Numbered from the stretch's first letter, positions 1 through 9,537 are shown. The stretch is 64,000 nucleotides of DNA from Chlorobium phaeovibrioides (GCF_003968655.1 NZ_RXYK01000004.1:62001-126000), one strand, 5' to 3'. Notes: generated by a model from the letters alone, not told the origin. Made by a program: numbers and translations.

Positions 1-191
1 AAGCCGACCATTTTGCTGTTACCACCTACAGCCGCGGGGAGGCACTCATTACCGCCTTGAGGAATCTTTCGCGAAGCAACCTGACCAACCTGACGCCCCA
101 TCCGCTTCATGTTTTCATGACCTATTCTCATCCGCCAGTCAGTTTGCGTATCGGGCGGTTACGAAGAACTCTTGAGTCCTCCAGGAGCTGA
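1..191 (+). CDS. Ste24-type M48 metallopeptidase, C-terminal end (partial)
   Basis: Reading from base 3 gives an open frame of about 62 codons that stops at TGA 189-191. It contains ADHFA near the left edge, then NLTNLTPHPLHVF and YSHPPVSLRI. That pattern (ADxFA, NLS/T..PHP, YSHPP..xRI) is the conserved tail of M48 CAAX-protease/Ste24 integral membrane zinc peptidases, which cleave membrane-associated or prenylated substrates. The HExxH zinc motif would lie upstream, outside the window. The stop codon lies 25 bases before the preferred start of the next gene, so the two may be cotranscribed. The family call rests on the tail motifs only. Confidence 0.72.
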   Translation, partial: ADHFAVTTYSRGEALITALRNLSRSNLTNLTPHPLHVFMTYSHPPVSLRIGRLRRTLESSRS

Positions 192-216
192 TTCATCCAC
201 TATACCAACCATCCCT

Positions 217-1287
217 ATGGATGCACCACTCTACAGGATGCCCCCTGAATGGGCACCCCACAAAGCAACCTGGCTGTCATGGCCGCACAAGCTTGAGTCG
301 TGGCCGGGAAAATTCGGGCCGGTTCCGGCCGTGTTTGCCGAACTTGCCTCCTGGCTGAGCTCTTCGGAAGAGGTTCACATCAATGTGCTTGACAGGGAAA
401 TGGAAGCCGCTGCCAGAAAGCTCATTATGGAGATCGCCCATCCCGAGCTGTGCATTGAACGGATATTTTTCCATTCTATCCCAACCAATGACGCATGGTG
501 TCGTGATCATGGTCCGAATTTTGTCTGCCGTGCAGATGGCGGGAAGAGTGACAAGGTCATTCTTGACTGGGAGTTCAATGCCTGGGGCGGTAAGTATGAG
601 CCTTTCGATGATGACAATGCCGTACCCTCAAGGGTGGCTGCCCTTTCGGGTCTGACGGCAGTGAAGCCGGGCATGGTGCTTGAGGGCGGGGCGATTGATG
701 TGAACGGCGCCGGACTTCTTTTGACAACGGAAGCATGCCTGTTGAATCCGAATCGCAACCCGTTGATGAGCCGCAGCGAGATTGAGGAGAACCTTTATCG
801 GTGGCTCGGGGCAGAAACGGTGATCTGGCTGGGTGAGGGAATAGCAGGTGACGATACCGACGGCCATGTGGATGACATGGCGCGATTTGTCAATGAGACA
901 ACGGTTGTGATTGCCGTTGAGGATGATCCGGAGGATGAGAACCATCTGCCGCTGCAGCACAACTACCAGCTCCTGAAAGGCTTTGCCGACAAGCATGGCA
1001 AGCCGCTCACTGTGGTAAAGCTGCCCATGCCCGAGCCGTTTTTTTACGAAGGGGAACGCCTCCCGGCAAGTTATGCCAATTTCTACATAGCCAACAGTGT
1101 TGTGCTTGTGCCCGTCTATGGGTGCCGGCGCGACAGTGAGGCACTTGCCGTTCTCCAGAGCTGTTTCCCCGAAAGACGGGTTGTGGGGATTGACTGCAGG
1201 GATCTTGTCTGGGGGTTAGGAGCCATTCACTGCGTCACCCATGAAGAGCCTCTTGTATTGGCCTGTTCTGCGTCATCTGTTTCATAA
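217..1287 (+). CDS. aguA: agmatine deiminase (agmatine iminohydrolase)
   Basis: Porphyromonas-type peptidylarginine deiminase/agmatine deiminase family, 356 aa from ATG 217. It converts agmatine to N-carbamoylputrescine plus ammonia in arginine-derived polyamine synthesis. Visible family features are the N-terminal MPPEWAPHKATWLSWP block, NDAWCRDHGP, the EGGAIDVNG turn, GDDTDGHVDD, and the catalytic cysteine near the C-terminus in GLGAIHCVTHEEP. The frame stays open up to a TTG at 172, but that would overlap the preceding gene; ATG 217 starts just before the conserved region. No clear Shine-Dalgarno is seen. The usual partner, N-carbamoylputrescine amidohydrolase, is not adjacent. An intrinsic terminator follows at 1325. 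Confidence 0.9.
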   Translation: MDAPLYRMPPEWAPHKATWLSWPHKLESWPGKFGPVPAVFAELASWLSSSEEVHINVLDREMEAAARKLIMEIAHPELCIERIFFHSIPTNDAWCRDHGPNFVCRADGGKSDKVILDWEFNAWGGKYEPFDDDNAVPSRVAALSGLTAVKPGMVLEGGAIDVNGAGLLLTTEACLLNPNRNPLMSRSEIEENLYRWLGAETVIWLGEGIAGDDTDGHVDDMARFVNETTVVIAVEDDPEDENHLPLQHNYQLLKGFADKHGKPLTVVKLPMPEPFFYEGERLPASYANFYIANSVVLVPVYGCRRDSEALAVLQSCFPERRVVGIDCRDLVWGLGAIHCVTHEEPLVLACSASSVS

Positions 1288-1324
1288 CTGCACAGATTGT
1301 ATCGCCTTATCTGTGTCAAGAGCG

Positions 1325-1360
1325 TCGCCCGGCAGAAATCTGATCTGCCGGGCGATTTTT
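1325..1360 (+). terminator. intrinsic terminator after aguA
   Basis: A perfect 12-bp stem (1325-1336 with 1344-1355, starting TCGCCCGGCAGA) with a 7-nt loop is followed at once by TTTTT. It lies 37 bases past the aguA stop. It separates aguA transcription from the small-RNA locus downstream. Confidence 0.9.
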
Positions 1361-1393
1361 ATTTCCCCCTAACTTCTTGTTTAAAAATGAGTT

Positions 1394-1411
1394 AAAGAAA
1401 ATATTTTCTTT
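1394..1411. promoter_or_regulatory. 18-bp perfect AT-rich palindrome upstream of the -24/-12 promoter
   Basis: The 18 bases 1394-1411 (AAAGAAAATATTTTCTTT) are an exact palindrome. They end 12 bases before the -24 GG of the sigma-54 promoter. The site could bind IHF or a regulator; enhancer sites for sigma-54 activators usually lie farther upstream. Function is inferred from position only. Confidence 0.4.
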
Positions 1412-1420
1412 TTCTCATGG

Positions 1421-1438
1421 TTTGGCACGGTGGTTGCT
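1421..1438 (+). promoter_or_regulatory. sigma-54 (RpoN) -24/-12 promoter
   Basis: TTGGCACG (1422-1429), then four bases, then TTGCT (1434-1438) matches the RpoN consensus YTGGCACG-N4-TTGCW at every defined position. GG (1424-1425) and GC (1436-1437) are separated by exactly 10 bases. The predicted transcription start is near 1449. No annotated gene lies downstream on this strand before the terminator at 1504-1536, so the promoter appears to drive a short RNA. Confidence 0.75.
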
Positions 1439-1448
1439 ATTTCTTTTA

Positions 1449-1536
1449 TGAAATACCTCACGCCCGTGGGGTTGAGCAGATGTAATGGGGGACATCTGCT
1501 CACAAAAAAAAGCGGCTGAAAAGCCGCTTTTTTTTT
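1449..1536 (+). ncRNA. candidate sigma-54-dependent small RNA, three hairpins
   Basis: The start is set by the -24/-12 promoter at 1421-1438 and the end by the intrinsic terminator at 1504-1536, giving an RNA of about 88 nt. Hairpin 1 is 1456-1471 (six base pairs, one G-U). Hairpin 2 has a perfect 10-bp stem, 1474-1483 with 1492-1501, and an 8-nt loop AAUGGGGG. Hairpin 3 is the terminator stem, AGCGGCU with a GAAA loop. The G-rich loop is a plausible target-pairing seed or GGA-type protein site. A 23-codon frame from ATG 1448 also runs through the RNA, so a leaderless micropeptide is an alternative. I do not recognise a known RNA family. Confidence 0.55.
1504..1536. terminator. bidirectional intrinsic terminator (sRNA / mdh)
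   Basis: A-tract 1504-1511, 7-bp stem AGCGGCT (1511-1517) with AGCCGCT (1522-1528), GAAA loop, and a T-tract to 1536. It can terminate the plus-strand small RNA and, read on the other strand, mdh, whose stop lies 18 bases away. Confidence 0.88.
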
Positions 1537-1554
1537 AGCTCTTTTTTCTTCTCC

Positions 1555-2490
<936 letters not shown>

Positions 2491-2562
2491 TCAGATTTTA
2501 ATGGTGTGTAAGCATAGAGTTCGGCGGCATCTGGTCGTTCTGGCCACAACTGGAGATTCCAT

Positions 2563-2594
2563 AAAAAAAGCCGTCTTATATTGTAAGACGGCTA
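2563..2594 (-). terminator. intrinsic terminator after rpmA
   Basis: A 10-bp stem (2570-2579 with 2585-2594, AGCCGTCTTA arm) and a 5-nt loop; on the minus strand it is followed by a run of seven T (2563-2569). It closes the rplU-rpmA unit before mdh. Confidence 0.88.
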
Positions 2595-2630
2595 TGCTAA
2601 ATATAACCTTATTTTCCGGGCAACCCAAAC

Positions 2631-2885
2631 TCAGGGGGCGATGATGTCCACCTGTTTTTTGTTGTTGCGGCCATTGCGGAAGGTCACGACGCCGTCCTCA
2701 AGTGCAAAAATGGTATGGTCGCGTCCAATTCCGGCATTGACGCCCGGCTTGATGACGGTGCCTCTCTGGCGGAGAATGATGGTGCCTGCGGCTACGGTTG
2801 AGCCTCCGGCAGCTTTCACACCGAGATATTTAGGATTGCTGTCGCGGCCGTTTTTTGTCGATCCGCCACCTTTTTTATGTGCCAT
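2631..2885 (-). CDS. rpmA: 50S ribosomal protein L27
   Basis: 84 aa. The N-terminal [16 protein letters not shown] and the later [11 protein letters not shown] block are diagnostic of bacterial L27, which sits near the peptidyl-transferase centre with its N-terminus reaching the tRNA CCA ends. There is no N-terminal cleavable extension of the Firmicutes type, as the lysine-rich motif starts at residue 3. It follows rplU by 43 bases on the same strand, the standard rplU-rpmA pair, and is followed by an intrinsic terminator. Confidence 0.97.
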   Translation of the reverse strand: MAHKKGGGSTKNGRDSNPKYLGVKAAGGSTVAAGTIILRQRGTVIKPGVNAGIGRDHTIFALEDGVVTFRNGRNNKKQVDIIAP

Positions 2886-2928
2886 GAGAAAAAATAAATT
2901 TTCGTTAAAAAATCAGTTCAGCCTTTTT

Positions 2929-3219
2929 TCAGAGTGAAACCACCTCAATCTGCGTCATCTGCTGACGGTGGCCGTTTCTTGACTGGTAGCGTTTCCTGCG
3001 TTTTTTCTTGAACACCACCACCTTGTCATCCTTGACATGGCCAAGAACTTTTGCGGTAACGGTTTCGGCAGGATTCAGAACGGTATTTGCACCGTCAATG
3101 CGTGCCATGGAGGCAATTTCCATGGTGCCGCCAATGTCGGTTTTCTGTCTGGGCACGAAGAGCGTATCGCCTTTCTGCACCAGGTACTGTTTGTCGGAAA
3201 TCTTGATCAGCGCCTGCAT
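2929..3219 (-). CDS. rplU: 50S ribosomal protein L21
   Basis: 96 aa. It begins [18 protein letters not shown] and has the family signature [21 protein letters not shown] near the C-terminus. L21 binds 23S rRNA early in assembly of the large subunit. It is the first gene of the rplU-rpmA unit. A promoter-like element of Bacteroidetes type lies about 35-65 bases upstream (3254-3284). Confidence 0.97.
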   Translation of the reverse strand: MQALIKISDKQYLVQKGDTLFVPRQKTDIGGTMEIASMARIDGANTVLNPAETVTAKVLGHVKDDKVVVFKKKRRKRYQSRNGHRQQMTQIEVVSL

Positions 3220-3253
3220 CTTGCTCGTATTATGATATTAATGATAAAGGTCT

Positions 3254-3284
3254 CAAATATAGTATTCTTTGCCTGAAGTTCAAA
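3254..3284 (-). promoter_or_regulatory. candidate Bacteroidetes-type -33/-7 promoter of rplU
   Basis: Read on the minus strand, TTTG (3284-3281), 19 bases, then TATATTTG (3261-3254) matches the TTTG-N19/21-TAnnTTTG promoter known from Bacteroidetes. The predicted start would leave a leader of roughly 30 nt before the rplU ATG at 3219. A TTGACA (3294-3289) overlaps, but no -10 hexamer lies at the right distance for it. Confidence 0.5.
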
Positions 3285-3473
3285 TATCTTGTCAAGAAAT
3301 TCGCTCTCTGCCGGAGTGGCGTGATCGGGAGCCCCGGTAAGCCGTTCGGAGGTTTGGTTATTTGGGTACACGGCAGTAGTTTCATATTCTGTGGTTTTAC
3401 GCCCGTGTTCCCGATGGCAGCATGAATGGGGCGGGTTTGCAGGTTTTTTTCATCAATCGGGTCTGTTCGGGCA

Positions 3474-6098
3474 ATGGCAGCAAAAAAAAGCGGAGCATCC
3501 AAAGAGCTTTCTCCCATGATGCGCCAGTATCTTGATGTGAAGAAGCAATATGCTGATTACCTGCTGCTTTTCAGGGTCGGCGATTTTTATGAGACTTTTT
3601 TTGATGATGCGGCCACCATTTCAGCAGCGGTCAACATTGTTCTGACCCGTCGCTCAAACGGTTCAGCGCCCGATATTCCCATGGCGGGGTTTCCTTACCA
3701 TGCCAGTGAAGGATATATTGCCCGTCTTGTCCGCAAGGGTTTCAAGGTTGCGGTCTGTGAGCAGGTTGAGGATCCGGCTGAGGCAAAGGGAATTGTGAAA
3801 CGGGAGATCACCGAGATTGTCACCCCGGGGGTTACCTACAGTGACTCCATTCTTGAAGACCGCCACAACAACTATCTTGCCGCAGTTGCTTTTCTGAAAG
3901 AGGGGCGAACCCCGGTTGCCGGCATTGCCTACCTTGATGTGACAACTGCAGAGTTCAGAATTGCTTCACTTCCTCCCCATTCACTCCGCGATACCATTCT
4001 CTCTCTGGGTCCGGCAGAACTGCTTGTTTCAGCTTCAGAGAAAAGCCGCCTTGAGGATCTTGTCCGGGGCTACGCGACGGGGATGCTTGTCACCGGACTT
4101 GACGACTGGATGTTCAGTGAAGAGCAGGCCGAAACGGTGCTGTCGCGACAGTTCAGGACCCATTCGCTCAAGGGCTTTGGTATTGAGGGCAACCGGGCAG
4201 GACGGGTAGCGGCCGGGGTTGTTCTGCAGTATCTTGATGAAACCCGTCAGAGCCGTCGTGCCTACATTACCAGAATTTCCGAGATGCAGGGCGGGGAGTT
4301 CATGACGCTGGATTTACAGACTAAGCGCAATCTTGAGATTGTTTCTTCAATGCAGGACGGTTCACCCCACGGAAGTCTCCTTCAGGTGATGGACCGGACG
4401 GTGAATCCTATGGGTGCACGACTCATCCGCCGTTGGCTGCAGCGGCCGCTCAGGGTTGCGGAAGCAATTGCGGAACGCCATGACGGAGTTGAAGAGCTGC
4501 TTCAGAGCTCCGAGCTTTCTGAGGGCGTTCGGTGCTCTCTGTCTGAAATCAACGATCTTGAGAGATCTCTCGCCCGGATTGCAACCTTTCGGACATCGCC
4601 TCGTGAGGTGCTCCAGATGGGCCGCTCACTGGCGGTTTTTCCGCAGCTCCGCGACCTGCTTCTCCCGGCCCTCTCCGCCCTTCTTCGCTCTCTGGCGGCA
4701 GTGCTTCAGCCTCTTCCGGAGCTGGTATCGGAAATTGAACGGTCGGTCGATCCAGAGTGCGGGGCAACAGTGCGCGATGGTGGATATATTCGTTCTGGCT
4801 GCAATGATGAGCTGGATGAGCTGCGCAGTGTTTCTTCAATGGCCAAAGAGCGCCTGATGGATATACAGCGGGAAGAGAGGGAGAGGACCGGCATCTCTTC
4901 ACTCAAAGTGCAATACAACCGGGTGTTCGGCTACTATATTGAAATAAGCCGTGCCAATCTTGATCGTGTGCCCGAGGGGTATATGAAAAAACAGACGCTG
5001 GTCAATGCGGAGCGCTATACCATCCCTGCCCTGAAAGCTTATGAAGAGAAGATTCTCAATGCAGAGGAGAGAAGCCTCCGCCTTGAGGCTGAGATTTTTC
5101 AAGCACTCTGTGCCTCCATAGCGGAGAGGGCTGCCTCCATTCAGGAAAGTGCCCTTGCCATTGCAGAAATTGATACGCTTGCCTCTTTCGCCCTTTCAGC
5201 AAAGGAGTATGGGTATTGCAAGCCGGAGATGAAAGAGCATGAGGGGCTTTTGATTACAGAGGGTCGCCATCCGGTGCTTGAGCGCATCATGAAGCCTGAT
5301 GAGCCGTTTGTGAAGAATGACTGCCATTTTGACGGGCAGCAGAGGATGCTGATGATAACAGGGCCTAACATGGCAGGCAAGAGCTCCTATCTCCGCCAGA
5401 CTGGATTGATTGTGCTGCTTGCACAGGCCGGCAGTTTCGTACCGGCTGAACGGGCTGAAATCGGAATGGTCGACCGCATTTTTACGCGCGTCGGAGCCTC
5501 CGACAATCTTGCATCGGGCGAGAGCACCTTTCTTGTTGAGATGAACGAAGCAGCCAGCATTCTCAACAATGCCACCTCCTCAAGCCTGATTCTTCTTGAT
5601 GAAATAGGTCGGGGAACCAGCACTTTTGACGGCATGTCGATTGCCTGGTCCATGAGCGAGTACATTATCACCCGTCTTGGCGCCAGGACCCTGTTCGCCA
5701 CCCATTATCATGAGCTCAGCGAGCTTGAAGAGCGCCTTCCGGGTGTGGTCAATTACAATGCTACGGTTGTTGAGAGCGGCGAGCGGGTGATTTTTTTGCG
5801 CAAAATCGTCAGGGGTTCAACCGACAACAGCTATGGCATAGAGGTGGCAAGAATGGCCGGTATGCCGAATGAGGTTATTGAGCGTGCGCGCGAAATCATG
5901 TCGGGGCTTGAAAGAAAGGATGTATCCTTCGCGGACCGTTCGTTTTCCGTTCAGGAGAACATGCAGATCAGCTTGTTTGATGAAGTTGATTCGCGGCTGA
6001 AGACTGCTCTTCAGGATCTTGACCTTGAGCGGCTCACCCCGATCGAGGCCCTGCTGGAACTCGAAAAACTTCAGAAGCTGCTCCGTGGGCACAGTTGA
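3474..6098 (+). CDS. mutS: DNA mismatch repair protein MutS
   Basis: 874 aa from ATG 3474; an in-frame ATG at 3426 would add 16 poorly conserved residues. MutS binds mismatches and small loops and recruits the repair machinery. Domains in order: mismatch-recognition domain with [10 protein letters not shown] (the Phe-x-Glu reading head), connector and lever domains, clamp, and the C-terminal ATPase with Walker [10 protein letters not shown], Walker [12 protein letters not shown] and [18 protein letters not shown] is in the clamp. It is divergent from rplU. No mutL is present here. It converges on the ABC exporter with only 29 bases between stops and no clear terminator. Confidence 0.97.
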   Translation: MAAKKSGASKELSPMMRQYLDVKKQYADYLLLFRVGDFYETFFDDAATISAAVNIVLTRRSNGSAPDIPMAGFPYHASEGYIARLVRKGFKVAVCEQVEDPAEAKGIVKREITEIVTPGVTYSDSILEDRHNNYLAAVAFLKEGRTPVAGIAYLDVTTAEFRIASLPPHSLRDTILSLGPAELLVSASEKSRLEDLVRGYATGMLVTGLDDWMFSEEQAETVLSRQFRTHSLKGFGIEGNRAGRVAAGVVLQYLDETRQSRRAYITRISEMQGGEFMTLDLQTKRNLEIVSSMQDGSPHGSLLQVMDRTVNPMGARLIRRWLQRPLRVAEAIAERHDGVEELLQSSELSEGVRCSLSEINDLERSLARIATFRTSPREVLQMGRSLAVFPQLRDLLLPALSALLRSLAAVLQPLPELVSEIERSVDPECGATVRDGGYIRSGCNDELDELRSVSSMAKERLMDIQREERERTGISSLKVQYNRVFGYYIEISRANLDRVPEGYMKKQTLVNAERYTIPALKAYEEKILNAEERSLRLEAEIFQALCASIAERAASIQESALAIAEIDTLASFALSAKEYGYCKPEMKEHEGLLITEGRHPVLERIMKPDEPFVKNDCHFDGQQRMLMITGPNMAGKSSYLRQTGLIVLLAQAGSFVPAERAEIGMVDRIFTRVGASDNLASGESTFLVEMNEAASILNNATSSSLILLDEIGRGTSTFDGMSIAWSMSEYIITRLGARTLFATHYHELSELEERLPGVVNYNATVVESGERVIFLRKIVRGSTDNSYGIEVARMAGMPNEVIERAREIMSGLERKDVSFADRSFSVQENMQISLFDEVDSRLKTALQDLDLERLTPIEALLELEKLQKLLRGHS

Positions 6099-6127
6099 GC
6101 CGTCCGGGCGGGGGTGGAGAGCACCTA

Positions 6128-7885
6128 TCAGTTCATCGAGAGGATTTCGTCTTCAAGCAGCTGCTGGTTGTAGAGTTCCAGGTAGAGCTCTCCTCTGGCA
6201 AGGAGTTCTTCGTGGGTTCCGCTTTCGGCAATTCTGCCTTCGCTGAGCACCATGATGCGGTCGCAGTTTTTGACAGTGGAAATCCTGTGGCTTATGAGGA
6301 TGACCGTTGTGCCGGGGAGGCGGTTGAGCAGGGCATCAAACAGTCGGGCTTCAGTGCCTGTGTCGACTGCCGAGAGGGCGTCGTCGAGCACAAGAATGCG
6401 CGGGTTCCATGCAATTGCTCTGGCAATGCAGGTGCGCTGTTTCTGACCTCCGGAGAGGTTTATCCCTTTTTCACCCAGCATGGTTTCAAAAGCGTCCGGG
6501 AACTCCTCTATCTCTTCATGGAGCATGGCCGAGTGGCTGGCTGCAATGATTTCGTCAATGGTGCTTTCACGGCTTCCCCAGCCGATGTTGTTGGCGATGG
6601 TGTCGGAGAAAAGGAAGTTGATTTGAGGGACGAATCCGACAAGTTCGCGGAGGGTTGTAATCGGAATGCTGCGAATGTCTTTTCCGTCAATGAGAATGGC
6701 TCCCGCTGTGGGCTCATAGAGTCGCGGGATGAGGTTGACCAGAGAGGTTTTACCGGAACCGGTTGCGCCGACAATCGCAGTTTTGGAGCCGGCCTCTATC
6801 GAGAATGAGATATCGCGGAGAATCTCTTCGCTCTTTGTTCCGGGATAGCTGAAGCTGATATTTTCAAAAGCGAGGCTGCCCCGGAAGTCTGCAGGTTCGC
6901 TGTTGCCGCTCTCTCTGCTTTGTTCGTTCTCTTCTGGCTGCATGGCGAAAATTTCATCAATCCTTGCCTGTGCAGACGAAGCTTTCTGGATGATGCTGGT
7001 AACCCAGCCTATGGAGATTATGGGCCAGCTCAGCATGGTGACATACACAATGAACTGCGCTATGCCGCCGATGCTCATACTTCCTTCAATCACATTTATG
7101 CCGCCTATCCATACCACCGGGAGAAGGGAGAAAGCGGTCAGGGCAGTGAGAAAAGCAAAAAAAAGTGCCTGCAGTTTCCCGAGTGAAAGGTTTTTGGTGT
7201 AGTATTGCTGGTTGAGTTTTTCGAATCGGCTGATTTCAAAGAGTTCGCGGGTATAGCTTTTGACTATCCGTATGCCTGAAAGGTTTTCCTGCACAAGGTT
7301 GGTAATTCCGGCGTAGCTTTCCTGAATGCTCTTGGTCCGTTTCTGCATTGACTGACCAATCTTGTAGACCGACCAGCTGAGAAGTGGAGCTGGAAGAAGC
7401 GCAAAGAAAGTGAGTTTTGGTGAAAGGGCAATCATGGCCACAAGAGCGAAGAGAAGCCGGAAAAAAGTGTTGAGGGAGTACATGATGCCGGGGCCGAGAA
7501 AATCTCTTACGGCATTCAGGTCATTGGTTCCCCGGGAGATGAGTTCGCCTGTGCTGGTTGTATTGTAAAATCGCCTTGGGAGTTTTTCGAGGTGGCGGAA
7601 GTAGGCGTTTTTCAGGTCATATTCTATATGCCGCGAGGTCACAATGATGTTCTGGCGGACGAGAAAGAGAAAAAAGCCGCTCACAAGGGCAAAGAGAACA
7701 TAGAGTCCGGCGTTGTGGGCAACATCCTCAATGACGAACGGGCCGGTCATGGTGTCTATGGCAATGCGGATGTAGCGCGGTCCGGCAACAGCAAAAAAGT
7801 TGGTGAGGATGATGAAGAAAAACCCGGCAAGCAGATTTTTCCAATACCTGAAAAGGTAGGGTTTCAGGCTGAGTAAATTTTTCAT
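6128..7885 (-). CDS. ABC exporter half-transporter (permease + ATPase), MdlA-like with degenerate Walker B
   Basis: 585 aa with about six membrane segments in residues 15-300 and an ATPase domain after about 335. Walker A is GATGSGKTS, the signature LSGGQKQR and the H-loop ISHR. Walker B reads LVLDDALSAVD, with Asp where the catalytic Glu normally stands. In known heterodimeric exporters (MdlA, BmrC) that change marks the subunit with the degenerate ATP site, so a canonical partner is expected, yet none is adjacent. Substrate unknown; lipid or drug export is the family norm. The gene is divergent from the MerR-type regulator at 7967. Confidence 0.88.
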   Translation of the reverse strand: MKNLLSLKPYLFRYWKNLLAGFFFIILTNFFAVAGPRYIRIAIDTMTGPFVIEDVAHNAGLYVLFALVSGFFLFLVRQNIIVTSRHIEYDLKNAYFRHLEKLPRRFYNTTSTGELISRGTNDLNAVRDFLGPGIMYSLNTFFRLLFALVAMIALSPKLTFFALLPAPLLSWSVYKIGQSMQKRTKSIQESYAGITNLVQENLSGIRIVKSYTRELFEISRFEKLNQQYYTKNLSLGKLQALFFAFLTALTAFSLLPVVWIGGINVIEGSMSIGGIAQFIVYVTMLSWPIISIGWVTSIIQKASSAQARIDEIFAMQPEENEQSRESGNSEPADFRGSLAFENISFSYPGTKSEEILRDISFSIEAGSKTAIVGATGSGKTSLVNLIPRLYEPTAGAILIDGKDIRSIPITTLRELVGFVPQINFLFSDTIANNIGWGSRESTIDEIIAASHSAMLHEEIEEFPDAFETMLGEKGINLSGGQKQRTCIARAIAWNPRILVLDDALSAVDTGTEARLFDALLNRLPGTTVILISHRISTVKNCDRIMVLSEGRIAESGTHEELLARGELYLELYNQQLLEDEILSMN

Positions 7886-7966
7886 CCGTCAAGGGTTTTT
7901 GATGTGACGGTTGTAATGTATAATAAGTAACAGGAAATCAAAATACCCTCATACTCCGGAGTGCTT

Positions 7967-8368
7967 ATGCCGTTTGAAACAACAAAAAACTATTACTCCA
8001 TCGGAGAGGTGTCGAGAATTGCGGGGGTCCCCGCTTATCTGCTTCGCTACTGGGAGACCTTTTTTACCGAACTCCGGCCTGCGCGCGATACCCGCGGGAA
8101 CCGTCGGTATACGAACCGCGACATGGCGTTGGTGCTCAAAATCAAGGAGCTTGTTCATGAGCAGGGCTACCGGCTGAAGAAGGCCGGAAACATTCTGAAG
8201 GGAGAGGAGCCTTCACGGGAGGATGATCATAAAACCGCACAGATTCTGAAGCTGCAGAAGGAGATGGGGCAGACTCAGAAAGAGAATCGGCTTGTGGGGG
8301 AGCGCCGTGAGGGCCTCTTGCGGGAGATAAAGTCGGAAATAGAGGATATTCTCCAGCTCCTCGGATAG
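7967..8368 (+). CDS. MerR-family-type transcriptional regulator
   Basis: 133 aa from ATG 7967; a GTG at 7961 is in frame, but ATG has the purine-rich CCGGAG 9 bases upstream. The N-terminal winged helix YYSIGEVSRIAGVPAYLLRYWE and RRYTNRDMALVLKIKELV are typical of MerR DNA-binding domains. The remaining half is a charged, probably coiled-coil dimerisation helix (about residues 80-130). There are no cysteines of a metal-sensing MerR. It is divergent from the ABC exporter gene, which it might regulate; that is inference from position. Confidence 0.85.
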   Translation: MPFETTKNYYSIGEVSRIAGVPAYLLRYWETFFTELRPARDTRGNRRYTNRDMALVLKIKELVHEQGYRLKKAGNILKGEEPSREDDHKTAQILKLQKEMGQTQKENRLVGERREGLLREIKSEIEDILQLLG

Positions 8369-8386
8369 CGCGGGGGTTTCGTGGAG

Positions 8387-8418
8387 AAAAAAAAGACCGG
8401 TTTGCACCGGTCTTTTTT
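8387..8418. terminator. bidirectional intrinsic terminator (merR-like gene / fmoA)
   Basis: A 10-bp stem, AAAAGACCGG (8391-8400) with CCGGTCTTTT (8407-8416), 6-nt loop, with A-tract and T-tract on the two sides. It lies between the convergent MerR-type gene and fmoA, and can serve both strands. Confidence 0.9.
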
Positions 8419-8436
8419 GTCTTATTACAGCCTGAT

Positions 8437-9537
8437 TTACTGAGCGTAAAGGACTTCAAACTGTCCTGTGCCGCCTTTGCATACATGCTCAACCCAGCGG
8501 GCATAAGCGCCACCGCTCCAGCGGTACTCTTCAAGATTCTGTGAGCGGAACTGAGGTGCCGCATAACGGATCTTGTAGCCTTTCGGGAGAACAACCTTGA
8601 GCTGTGTGTCAACAGTGAAGTCGTTGAATTTGCCGACCATGCCGTGGTGAACCAGCGGAATGAGCGGATGGTTGAGGATTCTGCGGAGTCCACCGCCGGC
8701 ATCAACAGAAACACCGGGGAAGTCGCCGTCAACCTTGACTTCAATGCCCTGTGAGTCTGAACGGAATGCAGCCTCGACAGAAGCGGGACGATTCAGTTTA
8801 TCGGCAGGGAAAAGCTCGGCCCAGCGTGCGATGGAGTCAACGATGCCGGAACCGCCGTGGGAGAAGCGCCAGCGGGTGACACCGACAGGGCCTTTTTCTC
8901 CGCTCTGGGTGCCGATGCTGTTGACTTCAACCTTGGAAATTCTCTGGCCGCCCTCGTTAAGTGCGGTAAAGGCAGGTCCGATGAACCAGAACTCGCGGAT
9001 CCAGTCATTGAAAGCGCCTGTTGTCTGCATGGAACGCATTGTGCCTTCCCAGGTGTCAATGACATCGGGGTTGTCGAGAGGCACTTTCATGATGATGTCG
9101 TGGAACTGCCGCCCCTGCATGTAGATGGGATTGGGGACATTGCGTTTGACTGCATCTGAACGGTAGTAGAACAGATTGACTACCGAGCCTTCAAATGAGA
9201 AGGAGTGGGAGAAATCACCAACGGTCACGGAACCCTCGCCTACACAGATCCGTCTTTCGCTGGTTTCATTGGCTATGTCAGCCTCAACCACCAGCTTGTT
9301 TTTAGTGCTGTCCACTATGGACTCGATGACTGCCGAGAACCTTACGAACCCTTTTGCGGGGTCCAGAGGTTTCACATTGATCTTGACATTACAGTCTGCA
9401 GGCAGCAAGGGAAGAGCCGGCGGGACATTTACTTTTGCCCTGGCTTTAACCTTGCCCCATGAGCTGGCACCGCCTTCGAGTACGATTTCGTAGTCGGAGT
9501 GTGCGGTGGTTGCGTCTTTAGTGCCGAAAAGAGCCAT
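8437..9537 (-). CDS. fmoA: Fenna-Matthews-Olson bacteriochlorophyll a protein
   Basis: 366 aa, the same length as other FMO proteins. The sequence starts MALFGTKDATTAHSDYEIVLEGGASSWGKVKA and is the classic FMO N-terminus. FMO is a soluble trimer with eight bacteriochlorophyll a molecules per monomer; it carries excitation energy from the chlorosome baseplate to the type I reaction centre at the cytoplasmic side of the membrane. It has no signal peptide, as expected. A strong AAGGAG lies 9 bases before the ATG, and a terminator follows at 8387-8418, consistent with high expression as a single gene. This gene fixes the taxonomic assignment. Confidence 0.99.
   Translation of the reverse strand: MALFGTKDATTAHSDYEIVLEGGASSWGKVKARAKVNVPPALPLLPADCNVKINVKPLDPAKGFVRFSAVIESIVDSTKNKLVVEADIANETSERRICVGEGSVTVGDFSHSFSFEGSVVNLFYYRSDAVKRNVPNPIYMQGRQFHDIIMKVPLDNPDVIDTWEGTMRSMQTTGAFNDWIREFWFIGPAFTALNEGGQRISKVEVNSIGTQSGEKGPVGVTRWRFSHGGSGIVDSIARWAELFPADKLNRPASVEAAFRSDSQGIEVKVDGDFPGVSVDAGGGLRRILNHPLIPLVHHGMVGKFNDFTVDTQLKVVLPKGYKIRYAAPQFRSQNLEEYRWSGGAYARWVEHVCKGGTGQFEVLYAQ

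Noticed and set aside
3330-3420. tRNA-like start (GCCGGAGTGGCG) in the mutS upstream region
   Set aside because: The 12 bases resemble the 5' end of a tRNA-Leu, but no cloverleaf, T-arm or matching acceptor 3' half follows.
6095-6808. 237-codon plus-strand frame after mutS
   Set aside because: Antisense to the ATPase domain of the ABC exporter, whose motifs are clear on the other strand.
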